DNA of 15,807 nt, from the NCBI GenBank assembly GCA_004555915.1, contig SFJM01000037.1, positions 1 through 15,807 of the forward strand, written 5' to 3'. How positions within the stretch are numbered: position 1 is the stretch's first letter; every line of letters begins with the position of its first letter. Below are positions 6,194-14,007 of the stretch, piece after piece. The translations under genes and the position numbers were made by a program. The notes beneath the pieces were generated by a model, which was not told where the DNA came from, searched no databases, and saw only the letters and a list, made by a program, of their open reading frames with translations. Source of the DNA: Clostridiales bacterium (GTDB lineage Bacteria; Bacillota; Clostridia; Oscillospirales; Butyricicoccaceae).

Positions 6194-7117
6194 TCAAACC
6201 AGTGATTTTCCGCCGTATCCATCGCCAAAATAGCGAGCATACAAGGCGAGTTCATTCATGTGCTCCGGATATCCGGTCTGTTGTTCCAAATCCATCCGAT
6301 ATTCCTCCGGTGTTTTTCCGGTGCGCCTGACAAAGGCTCTGGTGAAATACCGGTAATCAGAAAAACCAGATTCCTCTGATACATCCAGCAGCCGCAGGCC
6401 ACCCAGTTCAACCAGCCGGCATGCCTTTTGGAAGCGGACAGAATCCACATATTCCTGAAAGCTCTGCCGCAGGTTCTTCTTGACAAAGTGAGACAGATAT
6501 CCCACAGACAAGCCCTCCTGCTGCGCAAAATCCGACAGCCGAATCCGATGCATGTAATTCTGTTCCACATATTCCATCAGCCGTTCCAGACGTTCACTTC
6601 TTCGCTTCTGCTCAGACATTTCATTTTTGGTCTGTATATGCCATGGAATATCGGTCAGCAGCTGCTGTACTGCCAGATACAGCAGCCCGCTGCACCCCAG
6701 TTCATGTCCCAGCCGTTTATGCAGATACCAGTCGGCTGCCTGTATCAGTTTTTTACGAAATTGCTTTCCCTGCTCTTCCCCAAAAGGAATTTCCCGGGGC
6801 ACATCAAAGTAAATCTGCCTGACAGGTGAAAACACATGAGCCAGAAAGGATGGGAGCATCTGAATGCATAAAAATGTGCAAGCACCCTTCCGGCTGTGAA
6901 ATTCATGGGGCTCCATGGAATGAAACAGCAGGATGCTGTCCTGTTCCGCCAGCCATTCCCCGCCTCTGCTGCATACGGTCAGTTCTCCGTCTACAATCCA
7001 GAGCAGTTCGATCTCCGTATGAATATGGGCTTCCCGATATTCCAGTGTCTCGAAAAACAGTTTTACTCCGGGAATCTGCAGATGCTGAATGATTTCCATT
7101 TGATTCCTGTGTGTCAT
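6194..7117 (-). CDS. AraC-family transcriptional regulator with cupin sensor domain
   Basis: This protein of 307 residues has an N-terminal cupin-type ligand domain (AHIHTEIELLWIVDGEL at 30-46; SMEPHEFHS at 67-75) and a C-terminal double helix-turn-helix of the AraC/XylS type. The first helix-turn-helix contains LSDFAQQEGLSVGYLSHFVK, the second GFSDYRYFTRAFVRRTGKTP followed by EEYR. It probably binds a sugar and activates or represses the transporter and catabolic genes around it. Three in-frame ATGs compete: 7132, 7117 and 7099. AAGG/AAGGAA lies 4-6 nt before 7117, and a weaker AGGA precedes 7099, so 7117 is preferred with moderate confidence. It stands between the permease gene and xylB, 17 nt before the xylB start, and is thus probably autoregulated as part of the same transcript. 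Confidence 0.88.
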   Translation of the reverse strand: MTHRNQMEIIQHLQIPGVKLFFETLEYREAHIHTEIELLWIVDGELTVCSRGGEWLAEQDSILLFHSMEPHEFHSRKGACTFLCIQMLPSFLAHVFSPVRQIYFDVPREIPFGEEQGKQFRKKLIQAADWYLHKRLGHELGCSGLLYLAVQQLLTDIPWHIQTKNEMSEQKRRSERLERLMEYVEQNYMHRIRLSDFAQQEGLSVGYLSHFVKKNLRQSFQEYVDSVRFQKACRLVELGGLRLLDVSEESGFSDYRYFTRAFVRRTGKTPEEYRMDLEQQTGYPEHMNELALYARYFGDGYGGKSLV

Positions 7118-7144
7118 AACATTCCTTACCATATCTGTGTGTCA

Positions 7145-7172
7145 CCCGTCCGGGCACCGCTGCCCAGACGGG
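7145..7172 (-). promoter_or_regulatory. Strong intercistronic hairpin between permease and AraC genes
   Basis: CCCGTCCGGGCA (7145-7156) and TGCCCAGACGGG (7161-7172) form a 12-position stem around a 4-nt loop. The single C-A mismatch on the plus strand is a G-U pair in minus-strand RNA, so the structure suits the operon transcript. The T-rich run lies before rather than after the stem in minus orientation, so it is not a classical intrinsic terminator. It probably protects the 3' end of the transporter message or limits read-through into the regulator and enzyme genes. Confidence 0.6.
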
Positions 7173-7209
7173 AAAAAGAGAGAGAAAAGAGGAAACCCAA
7201 CGGCAATCC

Positions 7210-8385
7210 TCAGCCGCCGTTCTTTCTTCTGGATACTACGTCAAACACAACTGCAACCAGCAGAACGCCGCCCTTAACTACATACTGCCAGGAGTCGCCG
7301 ATGCCCATGATGGACATGCCCATGTTGATAACGCCCAGCAACAATGCGCCGATGACAACGCCGCCGACTGTACCGCTGCCGCCATAGGCAGAAGCACCGC
7401 CGATAAAGCAGGAACCGATTGCATCCATTTCGAACGAAGTACCGGTCTGGCCGTTAACCGAACCGACACGTGCCAGACAGAGCAGTCCGCACAGACCAGC
7501 CAGCAGACCCATGTTGGCATATGCAATGAAATAAACCTTATTGGTGTCAATGCCGGACAGCTTGGTGGCCTTTTCGTTGCCGCCTACCGAGTAAAAATAC
7601 CGACCGAATGCGGTCTTGGAAGTGATAAAGTTGTAAATCAGGCAAATGACAACAACCCACAGCAGCATAACCGAAATGCCCTTGTACTGGCTCAGCATGA
7701 AGAAATACAGCAGAATAACAATAGAAATAATTGCGCTGGTACCGTAATCCGACAGTGCTGTATTCTGACGGTAGCCCTTCTTCTGCTTGCTGCGGCGGGA
7801 AGAGAACGTAGAATACATGACAAATGCTGCTGCCAGAATGCCTACAAGGATCGGGGAAAGGAGCCGGTCATCGTTGTCCAGTCCCGGAATCTTGATGTAT
7901 GCGGTAAAAATATTCAGGAAGGTTTTGTTCTGTACAGAAACGGTCTTGCTGTCCAGCACCAGACGTCCGATGCCGCGGAATACGAACATACCTGCCAGTG
8001 TGGTGATGAACGGCGGAATCCGTACATAACCAATCCAAAAGCCCTGCCATACACCGGCAACCAGGCCAATCAGCAGGCAGACCACAATGGTCAGAATCGG
8101 ATTCATGCCCATATTGGTAATCATAACGGCTGCGACACCGCCTACAAGGCAGATCACAGAACCGACAGACAGGTCAATGTTGCCGCCTGTCAGAATACAG
8201 AGCAGCATGCCGCATGCCATAACCAGAACATAGCCGTTCTGCAGCATCAGGTTGGACATATTCTGCGGGTACAGCAGTCGTCCGTTTGTCAGGAAATAGA
8301 ACAGAACAAAAACAACTGCAAGGGCAATGACCATGGAATACTTGGTCATAAATGCCACCAGATTAAACTTGGATTCCTTTTTCAT
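7210..8385 (-). CDS. mmsB: Multiple-monosaccharide ABC transporter permease (MmsB/GguB type)
   Basis: This 391-residue integral membrane protein forms the sugar channel of a CUT2-class importer. It has about ten hydrophobic segments, starting at about residue 13 (MTKYSMVIALAVVFVLFYFL) and ending with a hydrophobic helix before the basic tail RRKNGG. The family signature GNIDLSVGSV (about 68-77) and the segment FIGGASAYGGSGTVGG (about 337-352) match RbsC/XylH-type permeases. A long central hydrophilic loop (YSTFSSRRSKQKKGYRQ) is typical of the longer XylH/MmsB branch rather than RbsC. The ATG at 8385 has AAAGGAG 8 nt upstream and lies 18 nt after the ATPase stop. It acts with the neighbouring ATPase and ChvE-like binding protein. 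Confidence 0.92.
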   Translation of the reverse strand: MKKESKFNLVAFMTKYSMVIALAVVFVLFYFLTNGRLLYPQNMSNLMLQNGYVLVMACGMLLCILTGGNIDLSVGSVICLVGGVAAVMITNMGMNPILTIVVCLLIGLVAGVWQGFWIGYVRIPPFITTLAGMFVFRGIGRLVLDSKTVSVQNKTFLNIFTAYIKIPGLDNDDRLLSPILVGILAAAFVMYSTFSSRRSKQKKGYRQNTALSDYGTSAIISIVILLYFFMLSQYKGISVMLLWVVVICLIYNFITSKTAFGRYFYSVGGNEKATKLSGIDTNKVYFIAYANMGLLAGLCGLLCLARVGSVNGQTGTSFEMDAIGSCFIGGASAYGGSGTVGGVVIGALLLGVINMGMSIMGIGDSWQYVVKGGVLLVAVVFDVVSRRKNGG

Positions 8386-8403
8386 TTTGCACGCTCCTTT
8401 GTG

Positions 8404-9942
8404 TTATTTTACGGTGGAACGAATAATATGGCTCATAATGCTCTCCTGTGTTGCGGTTTTCGCATCCAGCTCAGCCAGCATTTTACCTTCATTCATGACA
8501 TAGATCCGGTCACACATACCCAGAAGTTCCGGCATCTCGGAAGAGATCATAATGACGGATTTTCCGCTTGCCACCATCTCATTGACCAGACAGTAAATAT
8601 CATACTTTGCGCCAACATCAATGCCGCGAGTGGGCTCATCCAGAATCAGAATATCCGGTTCCGTGAACATCCACTTGCCCAACAGTGCTTTCTGCTGGTT
8701 GCCGCCGGACAGATTGCCTACCTTCTGTTCAATGGACGGGGTTTTGGTGCCCATGGCCTTGGTCATGTCCTCTGTGACCTGTACTTCCATATCCTTGTCA
8801 ATGACACCCTTGCTGCAGATTTTCTGCATGGCTGCCAGGGTGGTATTAAACCGGATGCTCTCACCCAGCACCAGACCATTGACCTTTCTGTCCTCCGTCA
8901 CATATGCCATATGATGTTCAATTGCATCCTTAGGTGTTTTCAGCTGTACCTTTTTCCCGTTCAGATACAGCTCACCGCTGATGTTCTGTCCATAGCTCCG
9001 TCCAAAAATAGACATAGCCAGTTCGGTACGGCCTGCGCCCTGCAAGCCGGAAAAGCCAACAACTTCTCCCTTTCGCACCTGGAAAGAAATATGATCATCC
9101 ACCACCCGCTCCGGATACAGCGGATGATGCACCGTCCAGTCCTTGACCTCCAGAAGCACCTCCGGACGGATGCATGGCGCACGCTTCGGATAACGGTCCT
9201 CCATATCACGGCCTACCATGCCCTTGATGATACGTTCTTCGCTCAGGTCATCCACACCCTTCACCAGGGTCTCAATGGTGGAACCGTCACGGATAATTGT
9301 CACCTTGTCCGCACAGTAAATGATCTCATTGAGCTTATGTGTAATGATAATGGAGGTAAGTCCCTCTTGTTTAAAGGCAATCAGCAGATCAAGCAGCATC
9401 TTTGCGTCCTCATCATTCAGTGAGGATGTGGGCTCGTCCAGAATCAGCAGCTTGACATTTTTAGAAAATGCCTTTGCAATCTCAACCAGCTGCTGCTTGC
9501 CGGTGCCGATGTCCTTAATCAGCGTCTGTGCCGATTCATACAGGCCAACCTGCTCCATATGCTTTTCTGCTTCATGATAGGTCTTATCCCAGTCAATGAA
9601 ACCTGCCTTGGTCTTGATCTCATTGCCCAGGAACATATTTTCGCCGATGGTCAGCAGCGGGATCAAGGCCAGTTCCTGATGGATAATAACAATACCCTTT
9701 GCTTCGCTGTCCTTCAGTGTTTTGAACTGGCACAGCTCTCCGTTATAATAAATCTCACCTGTATAGGAATCCGCCGGATAAATACCCGACAGGACATTCA
9801 TCAGTGTGGATTTGCCAGCACCGTTCTCGCCGATCAGTGCGTGAATTTCTCCGCGTTCAACAACCAGATTGACATTATCCAGTGCCTTGACGCCCGGAAA
9901 TTCCTTTGTAATGGATTTCATTTCCAGAATGATATCTGCCAA
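8404..9942 (-). CDS. mmsA: Multiple-monosaccharide ABC transporter ATP-binding protein (MmsA/GguA type)
   Basis: This cytoplasmic double ATPase of 512 residues powers sugar import. The first domain has a Walker A motif GENGAGKS (38-45), a divergent signature GTGKQQLVEIAKAF that is usual in this branch, and Walker B LLILDEPTSSL. The second domain has a degenerate Walker A (GLQGAGRTEL), a full signature LSGGNQQKALLGKW and LILDEPTRGIDVG. Two domains with an altered second Walker A are the rule for CUT2 importers. The start is a TTG at 9942, with AGGAGG at 9952-9957, 9 nt upstream; the next ATG, seven codons inside, would remove conserved N-terminal residues. A 106-nt gap with a strong hairpin separates it from the binding-protein gene; the permease follows after 18 nt. 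Confidence 0.93.
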   Translation of the reverse strand: MADIILEMKSITKEFPGVKALDNVNLVVERGEIHALIGENGAGKSTLMNVLSGIYPADSYTGEIYYNGELCQFKTLKDSEAKGIVIIHQELALIPLLTIGENMFLGNEIKTKAGFIDWDKTYHEAEKHMEQVGLYESAQTLIKDIGTGKQQLVEIAKAFSKNVKLLILDEPTSSLNDEDAKMLLDLLIAFKQEGLTSIIITHKLNEIIYCADKVTIIRDGSTIETLVKGVDDLSEERIIKGMVGRDMEDRYPKRAPCIRPEVLLEVKDWTVHHPLYPERVVDDHISFQVRKGEVVGFSGLQGAGRTELAMSIFGRSYGQNISGELYLNGKKVQLKTPKDAIEHHMAYVTEDRKVNGLVLGESIRFNTTLAAMQKICSKGVIDKDMEVQVTEDMTKAMGTKTPSIEQKVGNLSGGNQQKALLGKWMFTEPDILILDEPTRGIDVGAKYDIYCLVNEMVASGKSVIMISSEMPELLGMCDRIYVMNEGKMLAELDAKTATQESIMSHIIRSTVK

Positions 9943-9988
9943 AACAAATGTCCTCCTTCCCGTATCTCTGTCTCTGCTTTTCGAGCAA

Positions 9989-10013
9989 GCAGACAGGACA
10001 ACGTCCTGTCTGC
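9989..10013 (-). promoter_or_regulatory. Strong hairpin between binding-protein and ATPase genes
   Basis: GCAGACAGGAC (9989-9999) and GTCCTGTCTGC (10003-10013) are perfect 11-bp complements around a tight loop. No U tract follows in minus orientation. In transporter operons such stems after the binding-protein gene typically shield the upstream message from 3' exonucleases, giving more binding protein than membrane components. That role is inferred here from position. Confidence 0.65.
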
Positions 10014-10048
10014 CAGCGATTCAGAAAAAAAGAGAAATCATGATTTGT

Positions 10049-11191
10049 TTACTTTGCAACAGACAGATAACCGTCATCGCCCATGGTGTACAGACCGGTA
10101 TCTACCAGCTCCTGCAGGTTATCCTTGGTGATAACCGACGGAACCAGCAGCAGGGAGTCACAGTTGTTTCCTTCCGAAGTCTGGTAGGATGTGTTATCAA
10201 ATACACAGTCAAACTCCCAGCCAGCCTTGTCGATAAAGTCCTGATCAATGGTTGCCTTGTCCAGAATGCCGTTTACCAGATCCAGTGTAGCAATACATTC
10301 GTTGGATACATTCTTATACACGGTCATGGTCTGCTTGCCGTCAACGATGTTCTTCAGGTTTGCTTCATCGCCGTCCTGACCGGTGATGATGATGTCGTTT
10401 CTGCCCTTGTAGTCAGACTCGATACCCTGTGCAACGCCCAGTGCGGTGGAGTCATTGGAGCACAGCCATACATCCAGCTGTGTGCCGTCTGCATAGTAGG
10501 AACCCAGAATGTTCTGTGCACGCTCCAGTGCGATATCGGTGTTCCACTGCTCTGTAGCTACTGTGTTGAAATCCTTCTGTCCGGAAACAACATTCAGCTT
10601 GCCGGAATCAATGTACGGCTTCAGTGTATCAAACGCACCGTTGAAGAAGTAGCCTGCATTGTTGTCTGCCGGGTCACCCGCGGTAAACTCCATATTGTAG
10701 GTCTTGTCGGTATTGTCCAGATCCAGCTGGTCGATGACGAACTGGCCCTGCAGTGTGCCTACCGTATAGTTATCAAAGGATACATAATAGGACACCGCAT
10801 CATTTTTAATCAAGCGGTCATATGCGATAACCGGAACACCTGCTTCTGCCGCTTCGTCCAGTGCAGTGTTCAGCGCCTCACCATCGATTGCCGCAATAAC
10901 CAGCAGGTCTGCACCGTCTGCCAGCATATTCTGGATATCGTTTACCTGCTTGCCGGAATCGTTGTCCGAATAGGTCAGGATGGTATCATAACCGGCATTC
11001 TGGAACTGTTCTTCCAGATATGCGCCGTCACGGTTCCATCTCTCCAGAGACTGTGTCGGCATAGACAGGCCAATTTTTGCCTTGCCGTCATCTCCGCTGC
11101 TGCCGCTTCCTGCTGAGCCGCCGCTGCCGCATGCTGTCAGACTGACTGTCATAACTGCTGCCATGCACATCGCCATAAATTTCTTTTTCAT
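10049..11191 (-). CDS. chvE: ChvE-like multiple-monosaccharide-binding lipoprotein
   Basis: This is the extracellular, membrane-anchored receptor that delivers sugar to the MmsAB importer; 380 residues from the chosen start. The N-terminus MKKKFMAMCMAAVMTVSLTAC is a lipoprotein signal with lipobox LTAC and Cys21, followed by a Gly/Ser linker. Features shared with ChvE and XylF are LERWNRDG near the start of the mature part, AYDRLIKND, AGDPADNNA, CSNDSTALG, TGQDGDE and QTMTVYKN. ChvE-type proteins bind several aldoses (arabinose, xylose, galactose, glucose, fucose), so the sugar is not fixed by family. An ATG at 11206 would add five residues but overlaps the GGAGG at 11200-11204; the ATG at 11191 lies 8 nt after it and is chosen. 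It is the first gene of the importer operon. Confidence 0.93.
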   Translation of the reverse strand: MKKKFMAMCMAAVMTVSLTACGSGGSAGSGSSGDDGKAKIGLSMPTQSLERWNRDGAYLEEQFQNAGYDTILTYSDNDSGKQVNDIQNMLADGADLLVIAAIDGEALNTALDEAAEAGVPVIAYDRLIKNDAVSYYVSFDNYTVGTLQGQFVIDQLDLDNTDKTYNMEFTAGDPADNNAGYFFNGAFDTLKPYIDSGKLNVVSGQKDFNTVATEQWNTDIALERAQNILGSYYADGTQLDVWLCSNDSTALGVAQGIESDYKGRNDIIITGQDGDEANLKNIVDGKQTMTVYKNVSNECIATLDLVNGILDKATIDQDFIDKAGWEFDCVFDNTSYQTSEGNNCDSLLLVPSVITKDNLQELVDTGLYTMGDDGYLSVAK

Positions 11192-11199
11192 CTTGGATA

Positions 11200-11204
11200 C
11201 CTCC
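11200..11204 (-). promoter_or_regulatory. Ribosome-binding site that decides the chvE start
   Basis: GGAGG lies 8 nt before the ATG at 11191 and is itself part of the upstream in-frame ATG-initiated frame (ATG at 11206), which would have no site of its own of similar quality. Confidence 0.75.
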
Positions 11205-11219
11205 ATCTTCTCTTTGTAG

Positions 11220-11242
11220 AATCCTGTCCTTTTTTCAGGATT
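11220..11242 (-). promoter_or_regulatory. Leader hairpin upstream of chvE
   Basis: AATCCTG (11220-11226) and CAGGATT (11236-11242) form a 7-bp stem with a 9-nt A/G-rich loop (minus strand), 15 nt upstream of the GGAGG. It may stabilise the 5' end of the abundant binding-protein message. It has no U tract. Confidence 0.4.
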
Positions 11243-11345
11243 TCTTTGTTGTATTTATGATACGCCAACGATTTAATAAACAAAATAGACAGACCAAGCC
11301 AGTTTCTGGATAATCCTATTCAGCAATTTGCACATGTTACAGGAA
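11243..11345 (-). promoter_or_regulatory. Probable promoter and activator region for the importer operon
   Basis: The 150 nt between the upstream terminator and the chvE leader are AT-rich and must hold the importer promoter if the terminator is efficient. The best minus-strand -10 candidate is TATCAT (11262-11257). The hexamer 17 nt upstream (TTTTGT) is a poor -35, as expected for a promoter that needs an activator such as one of the two AraC-type regulators nearby. Two GTGCNANTT-like words 19 nt apart further upstream could be half-sites. A segment overlapping the -10 resembles a CcpA cre site with two mismatches. None of these is conclusive. Confidence 0.35.
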
Positions 11346-11352
11346 ATAGCAC

Positions 11353-11380
11353 AAAAAAAAAGAGACCCGAAGGTCTCTTT
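11353..11380 (-). terminator. Intrinsic terminator of the sensing operon (UUCG loop)
   Basis: On the minus strand AAAGAGACC and GGTCTCTTT form a 9-bp stem closed by a TTCG loop on a C-G pair, the especially stable UUCG tetraloop, followed by an uninterrupted T run. It begins 12 nt after the stop of the second binding-protein gene. This is the clearest terminator in the window and separates the sensing operon from the importer operon. Confidence 0.93.
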
Positions 11381-11392
11381 AAAATCGTGCGA

Positions 11393-12418
11393 TTATTTGT
11401 CCTGTTTCTCTGAAAGATTGCGGTAAACCTCTGTACTGGAATGGAATCCGCTCTGGATAATTACATCATCCAGATTCTCTTCTGTCACCGCAGTGGGGGC
11501 AACCATATAGCTCGGAACAAAGATACTGCCATTATACAACAGATCATTTGTCTCCGGCGTCTGTCCCTGGATCAACTGTACCGCATATTCTGCTGCCAGC
11601 CTTGCCTGCTCCAGGAAGGGCTTGTATACAGTCATCGTCTGGGTTCCTTCTGCAATGCGCTGGCATGCCGCCAGCTCGGCATCCTGACCCACCAGAACCA
11701 CCTGTCCGGCTTTCTGATATTCCGACAGAGCCTGAAAGGCCTGTCCTGCCAGATCATCATTGCCGCACATCACTGCATCAATCTGCTGTCCTGCACGCAG
11801 CTCCTCACTGACCACCTCATAAGCTCTTTCCGCAACCCAGTCATCAGCCTCTTCCGAGCGGATTACCTGAATGCCGCTCCCTTCGATTGCTTCCTGGAAA
11901 CCTTTGCGCATCAACGCAGTATTACTGTCATGGGTGGAACCGAAAATGCAGATAATCCTGCCATCCTCCGGTATATTCTGCAGGATGCATTCCCCCATCA
12001 GACGTCCCACCTGCTGACTGTCAACCGACAGATACAGATCCACCGGGGCATTTTTAACCAGGCGGTCATAACAGATAACCTGAATGCCATTTTCAGATGC
12101 TTCGCGGATCACTGCACTCAGCCGGTCACAATCACTGGCAACCACAACAATGACCTGCACCTGTTTATGGACGAGTTCCCGAATCTGATCAATCTGTTTG
12201 TCCACATCTCCGCCTGCATCCTGTACATCTACCTCAGCTCCAAGCTGATTTGCCGCAGAAACAAAAACATCCCGGTCTCGCTGCCATCGCTCTATAATCA
12301 GTGAATCAATGCTGTAGCCGATCACAGGCTTTTCCTTTGATGGTTCCTCCGTCTGTCCGCATCCGGCACAATATAACAGCAGACACAGCAACAGACCTCC
12401 CGCCAGTATTCTTTTCAT
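11393..12418 (-). CDS. Sugar-binding lipoprotein, ChvE/XylF paralogue, probable sensor partner
   Basis: This 341-residue protein has a lipoprotein signal (hydrophobic LLLCLLLYCAGC, Cys20) and a periplasmic-binding-protein fold. It shares blocks with the neighbouring ChvE-like protein: IERWQRD, VICYDRLVKNAPVDLYLS, CGNDDLAGQAF, VGQDAE and GTQTMTVYKP. The AGDPADNNA block of the importer protein is replaced by FGSTHDSNT, so ligand or partner contacts differ. The ATG at 12418 overlaps the response-regulator stop by 4 nt, with GGGAG about 10 nt upstream. Co-translation with the kinase and regulator, and a terminator immediately after, suggest that it presents sugar to the kinase rather than (or as well as) to the importer. 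An alternative is a second receptor feeding MmsAB. Confidence 0.88.
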   Translation of the reverse strand: MKRILAGGLLLCLLLYCAGCGQTEEPSKEKPVIGYSIDSLIIERWQRDRDVFVSAANQLGAEVDVQDAGGDVDKQIDQIRELVHKQVQVIVVVASDCDRLSAVIREASENGIQVICYDRLVKNAPVDLYLSVDSQQVGRLMGECILQNIPEDGRIICIFGSTHDSNTALMRKGFQEAIEGSGIQVIRSEEADDWVAERAYEVVSEELRAGQQIDAVMCGNDDLAGQAFQALSEYQKAGQVVLVGQDAELAACQRIAEGTQTMTVYKPFLEQARLAAEYAVQLIQGQTPETNDLLYNGSIFVPSYMVAPTAVTEENLDDVIIQSGFHSSTEVYRNLSEKQDK

Positions 12419-14007
12419 TCTATATTGCTCCCGTTATCCCGATATTCCCTGGGTGTTATACCTGCATATTTTTTAAAGGCACGGCTGAAATAATTCGGAT
12501 CCTGATATCCCACCTCACAGCCGATCCTGCGGATACTCTCCTGTGTTTCCCGCAGCATCTGCTTTGCTTTCTCCATCCGAATCCGTGTCAGATATTCCAG
12601 AAATGTCATACCCAGCTTTTCCTTAAACAGCTTGCTGATATATGGCGGGCTGACATGAACGATCTCCGATACCCGGTTCAGTGTCAGTTCCTCCGTATAA
12701 TGCTGCTGAATATACTGTTCCGCCCGTTTTACCATTCCAATGGTCTGATCTTCCTTGCTGGAATGCACACTCTCCAGTGCATTGCGGATTCTCTCCTGAA
12801 ACCACCGCTTCAGTTCTTTCATCTCATTGGTTTCATTGATGTGTTCCAGATAGCCATGCCGTTCCATAAACCGATACTCTCTGCCGCCTGTATGAAACGC
12901 ACGATGCTCACACTGCAGCACCAGCTCCAGTGTTTTCAGTTTGACATCTGTTACATTTTCTCCATGAATCATCAGCATCCAGTCCAAAAACTGTTCCGCT
13001 GTCTGGATTGCGTTGTGATCTCCACGGCTGACTTCTTCGTACAGCCGATACTCCAGATCCGCCGGATAACCTTTTTCCCAGCTTTTCTGCAGCGGCAGGT
13101 CATTGAAATGACAGACTGCATCCTTGTTCTGCCGCAGTGCATTGATTGCCTGCTTATAGGAGCGCTCCAGTTCTTTGATCGGTACAACAGAACCAATGCC
13201 GATCTGAAACTGCTGTCCCACAGCCCGGGTCAGCCTCCGGTTGAGCTCTCTTGCCTGCTCTATCATATGCAGGCGGGTGGAATATTCCTCTTCCTGAGCG
13301 TCATGCAATACCACACACAATACCTTGTCTCCCATCAGCGGACCACAGACAGCAGAGAAAATCTCATGTGCCAGACTGCGGATGTGTTCATACATGCCGT
13401 TCAGATTCAGATTCCACTGTATGCTGTCTGTATTTTTTCTCGGCAGCTGTGCCGCCAGCACCAGAAAACAACCATACTGCTGATGTATCCCCAACAATTC
13501 CTGATACTGTTCCATCAGCCCTGCCGTATCCAGTCCCATAATGACAGAATAAATAAAGCCATGCTCCAGCATCGGCAGTGCAGTTTCCAGCTTTTCCCGC
13601 AGCTGCAGATCATTCTTGCGCCGTTTCCGGTTCCCGTCAATACGCTCCATCACATTTTCCAGCGTTTTAATCAAAAGATCCTTTTTCACCGGCTTGGTCA
13701 GATATTCCTGTACGCCAAGTTTAATAGATTGTTGTGCATAATCAAAATTGTCATAGGCGGACAGGACAATAAAATGCATATCCGGATGCTTGGGCAGGAT
13801 TTCCTGCATGGCATAAATCCCATTGATGCCCGGCATCTGAATGTCCATAATCGCAATATCCGGCCGAAAGCTGTCTGCCAGCTCAATCGCACCCCGTCCG
13901 CTTCGTGTGGTCTGTATTTCGCACTGATTCCCGAATTTTCGTTCTATCATATATTTCAGCGCCGTCAGTTCCAGACCCTCGTCATCCGCCAGCATGATCC
14001 GATACAT
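12415..14007 (-). CDS. Response regulator with REC and AraC-type DNA-binding domains
   Basis: This 530-residue cytoplasmic regulator has an N-terminal receiver (1-120) with acidic pair Asp8/Asp9, phosphoacceptor Asp55 in IMDIQMPG and Lys105 in LTKPVKK. A central region of about 290 residues has no recognised motif. The C-terminal AraC double helix-turn-helix (about 425-525) contains LNRVSEIVHVSPPYISKLFK and VGYQDPNYFSRAFKKYAGIT followed by PREYR. This is the YesN-type layout paired with LytS-type kinases. The ATG at 14007 has GGAGG 6 nt upstream and lies inside the kinase gene (26-nt overlap); the stop overlaps the binding-protein start by 4 nt. It probably activates the importer operon and perhaps the catabolic genes, given its position, but its sites are not identified. 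Confidence 0.93.
   Translation of the reverse strand: MYRIMLADDEGLELTALKYMIERKFGNQCEIQTTRSGRGAIELADSFRPDIAIMDIQMPGINGIYAMQEILPKHPDMHFIVLSAYDNFDYAQQSIKLGVQEYLTKPVKKDLLIKTLENVMERIDGNRKRRKNDLQLREKLETALPMLEHGFIYSVIMGLDTAGLMEQYQELLGIHQQYGCFLVLAAQLPRKNTDSIQWNLNLNGMYEHIRSLAHEIFSAVCGPLMGDKVLCVVLHDAQEEEYSTRLHMIEQARELNRRLTRAVGQQFQIGIGSVVPIKELERSYKQAINALRQNKDAVCHFNDLPLQKSWEKGYPADLEYRLYEEVSRGDHNAIQTAEQFLDWMLMIHGENVTDVKLKTLELVLQCEHRAFHTGGREYRFMERHGYLEHINETNEMKELKRWFQERIRNALESVHSSKEDQTIGMVKRAEQYIQQHYTEELTLNRVSEIVHVSPPYISKLFKEKLGMTFLEYLTRIRMEKAKQMLRETQESIRRIGCEVGYQDPNYFSRAFKKYAGITPREYRDNGSNIE

Noticed and set aside
6177..6197. TTG-initiated extension of xylB
   Set aside because: It contains the GGAGG that serves the ATG at 6176, and the extra residues precede the normal N-terminal motif of the family.
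7133..7209. Intrinsic terminator between permease and AraC genes
   Set aside because: In the direction of transcription the T-rich run precedes the hairpin, so the order is wrong for intrinsic termination.
9869..11116. Plus-strand open frame of 415 codons opposite the ChvE-like gene
   Set aside because: It mirrors the codon pattern of the opposite gene, crosses an intergenic hairpin and matches no family.
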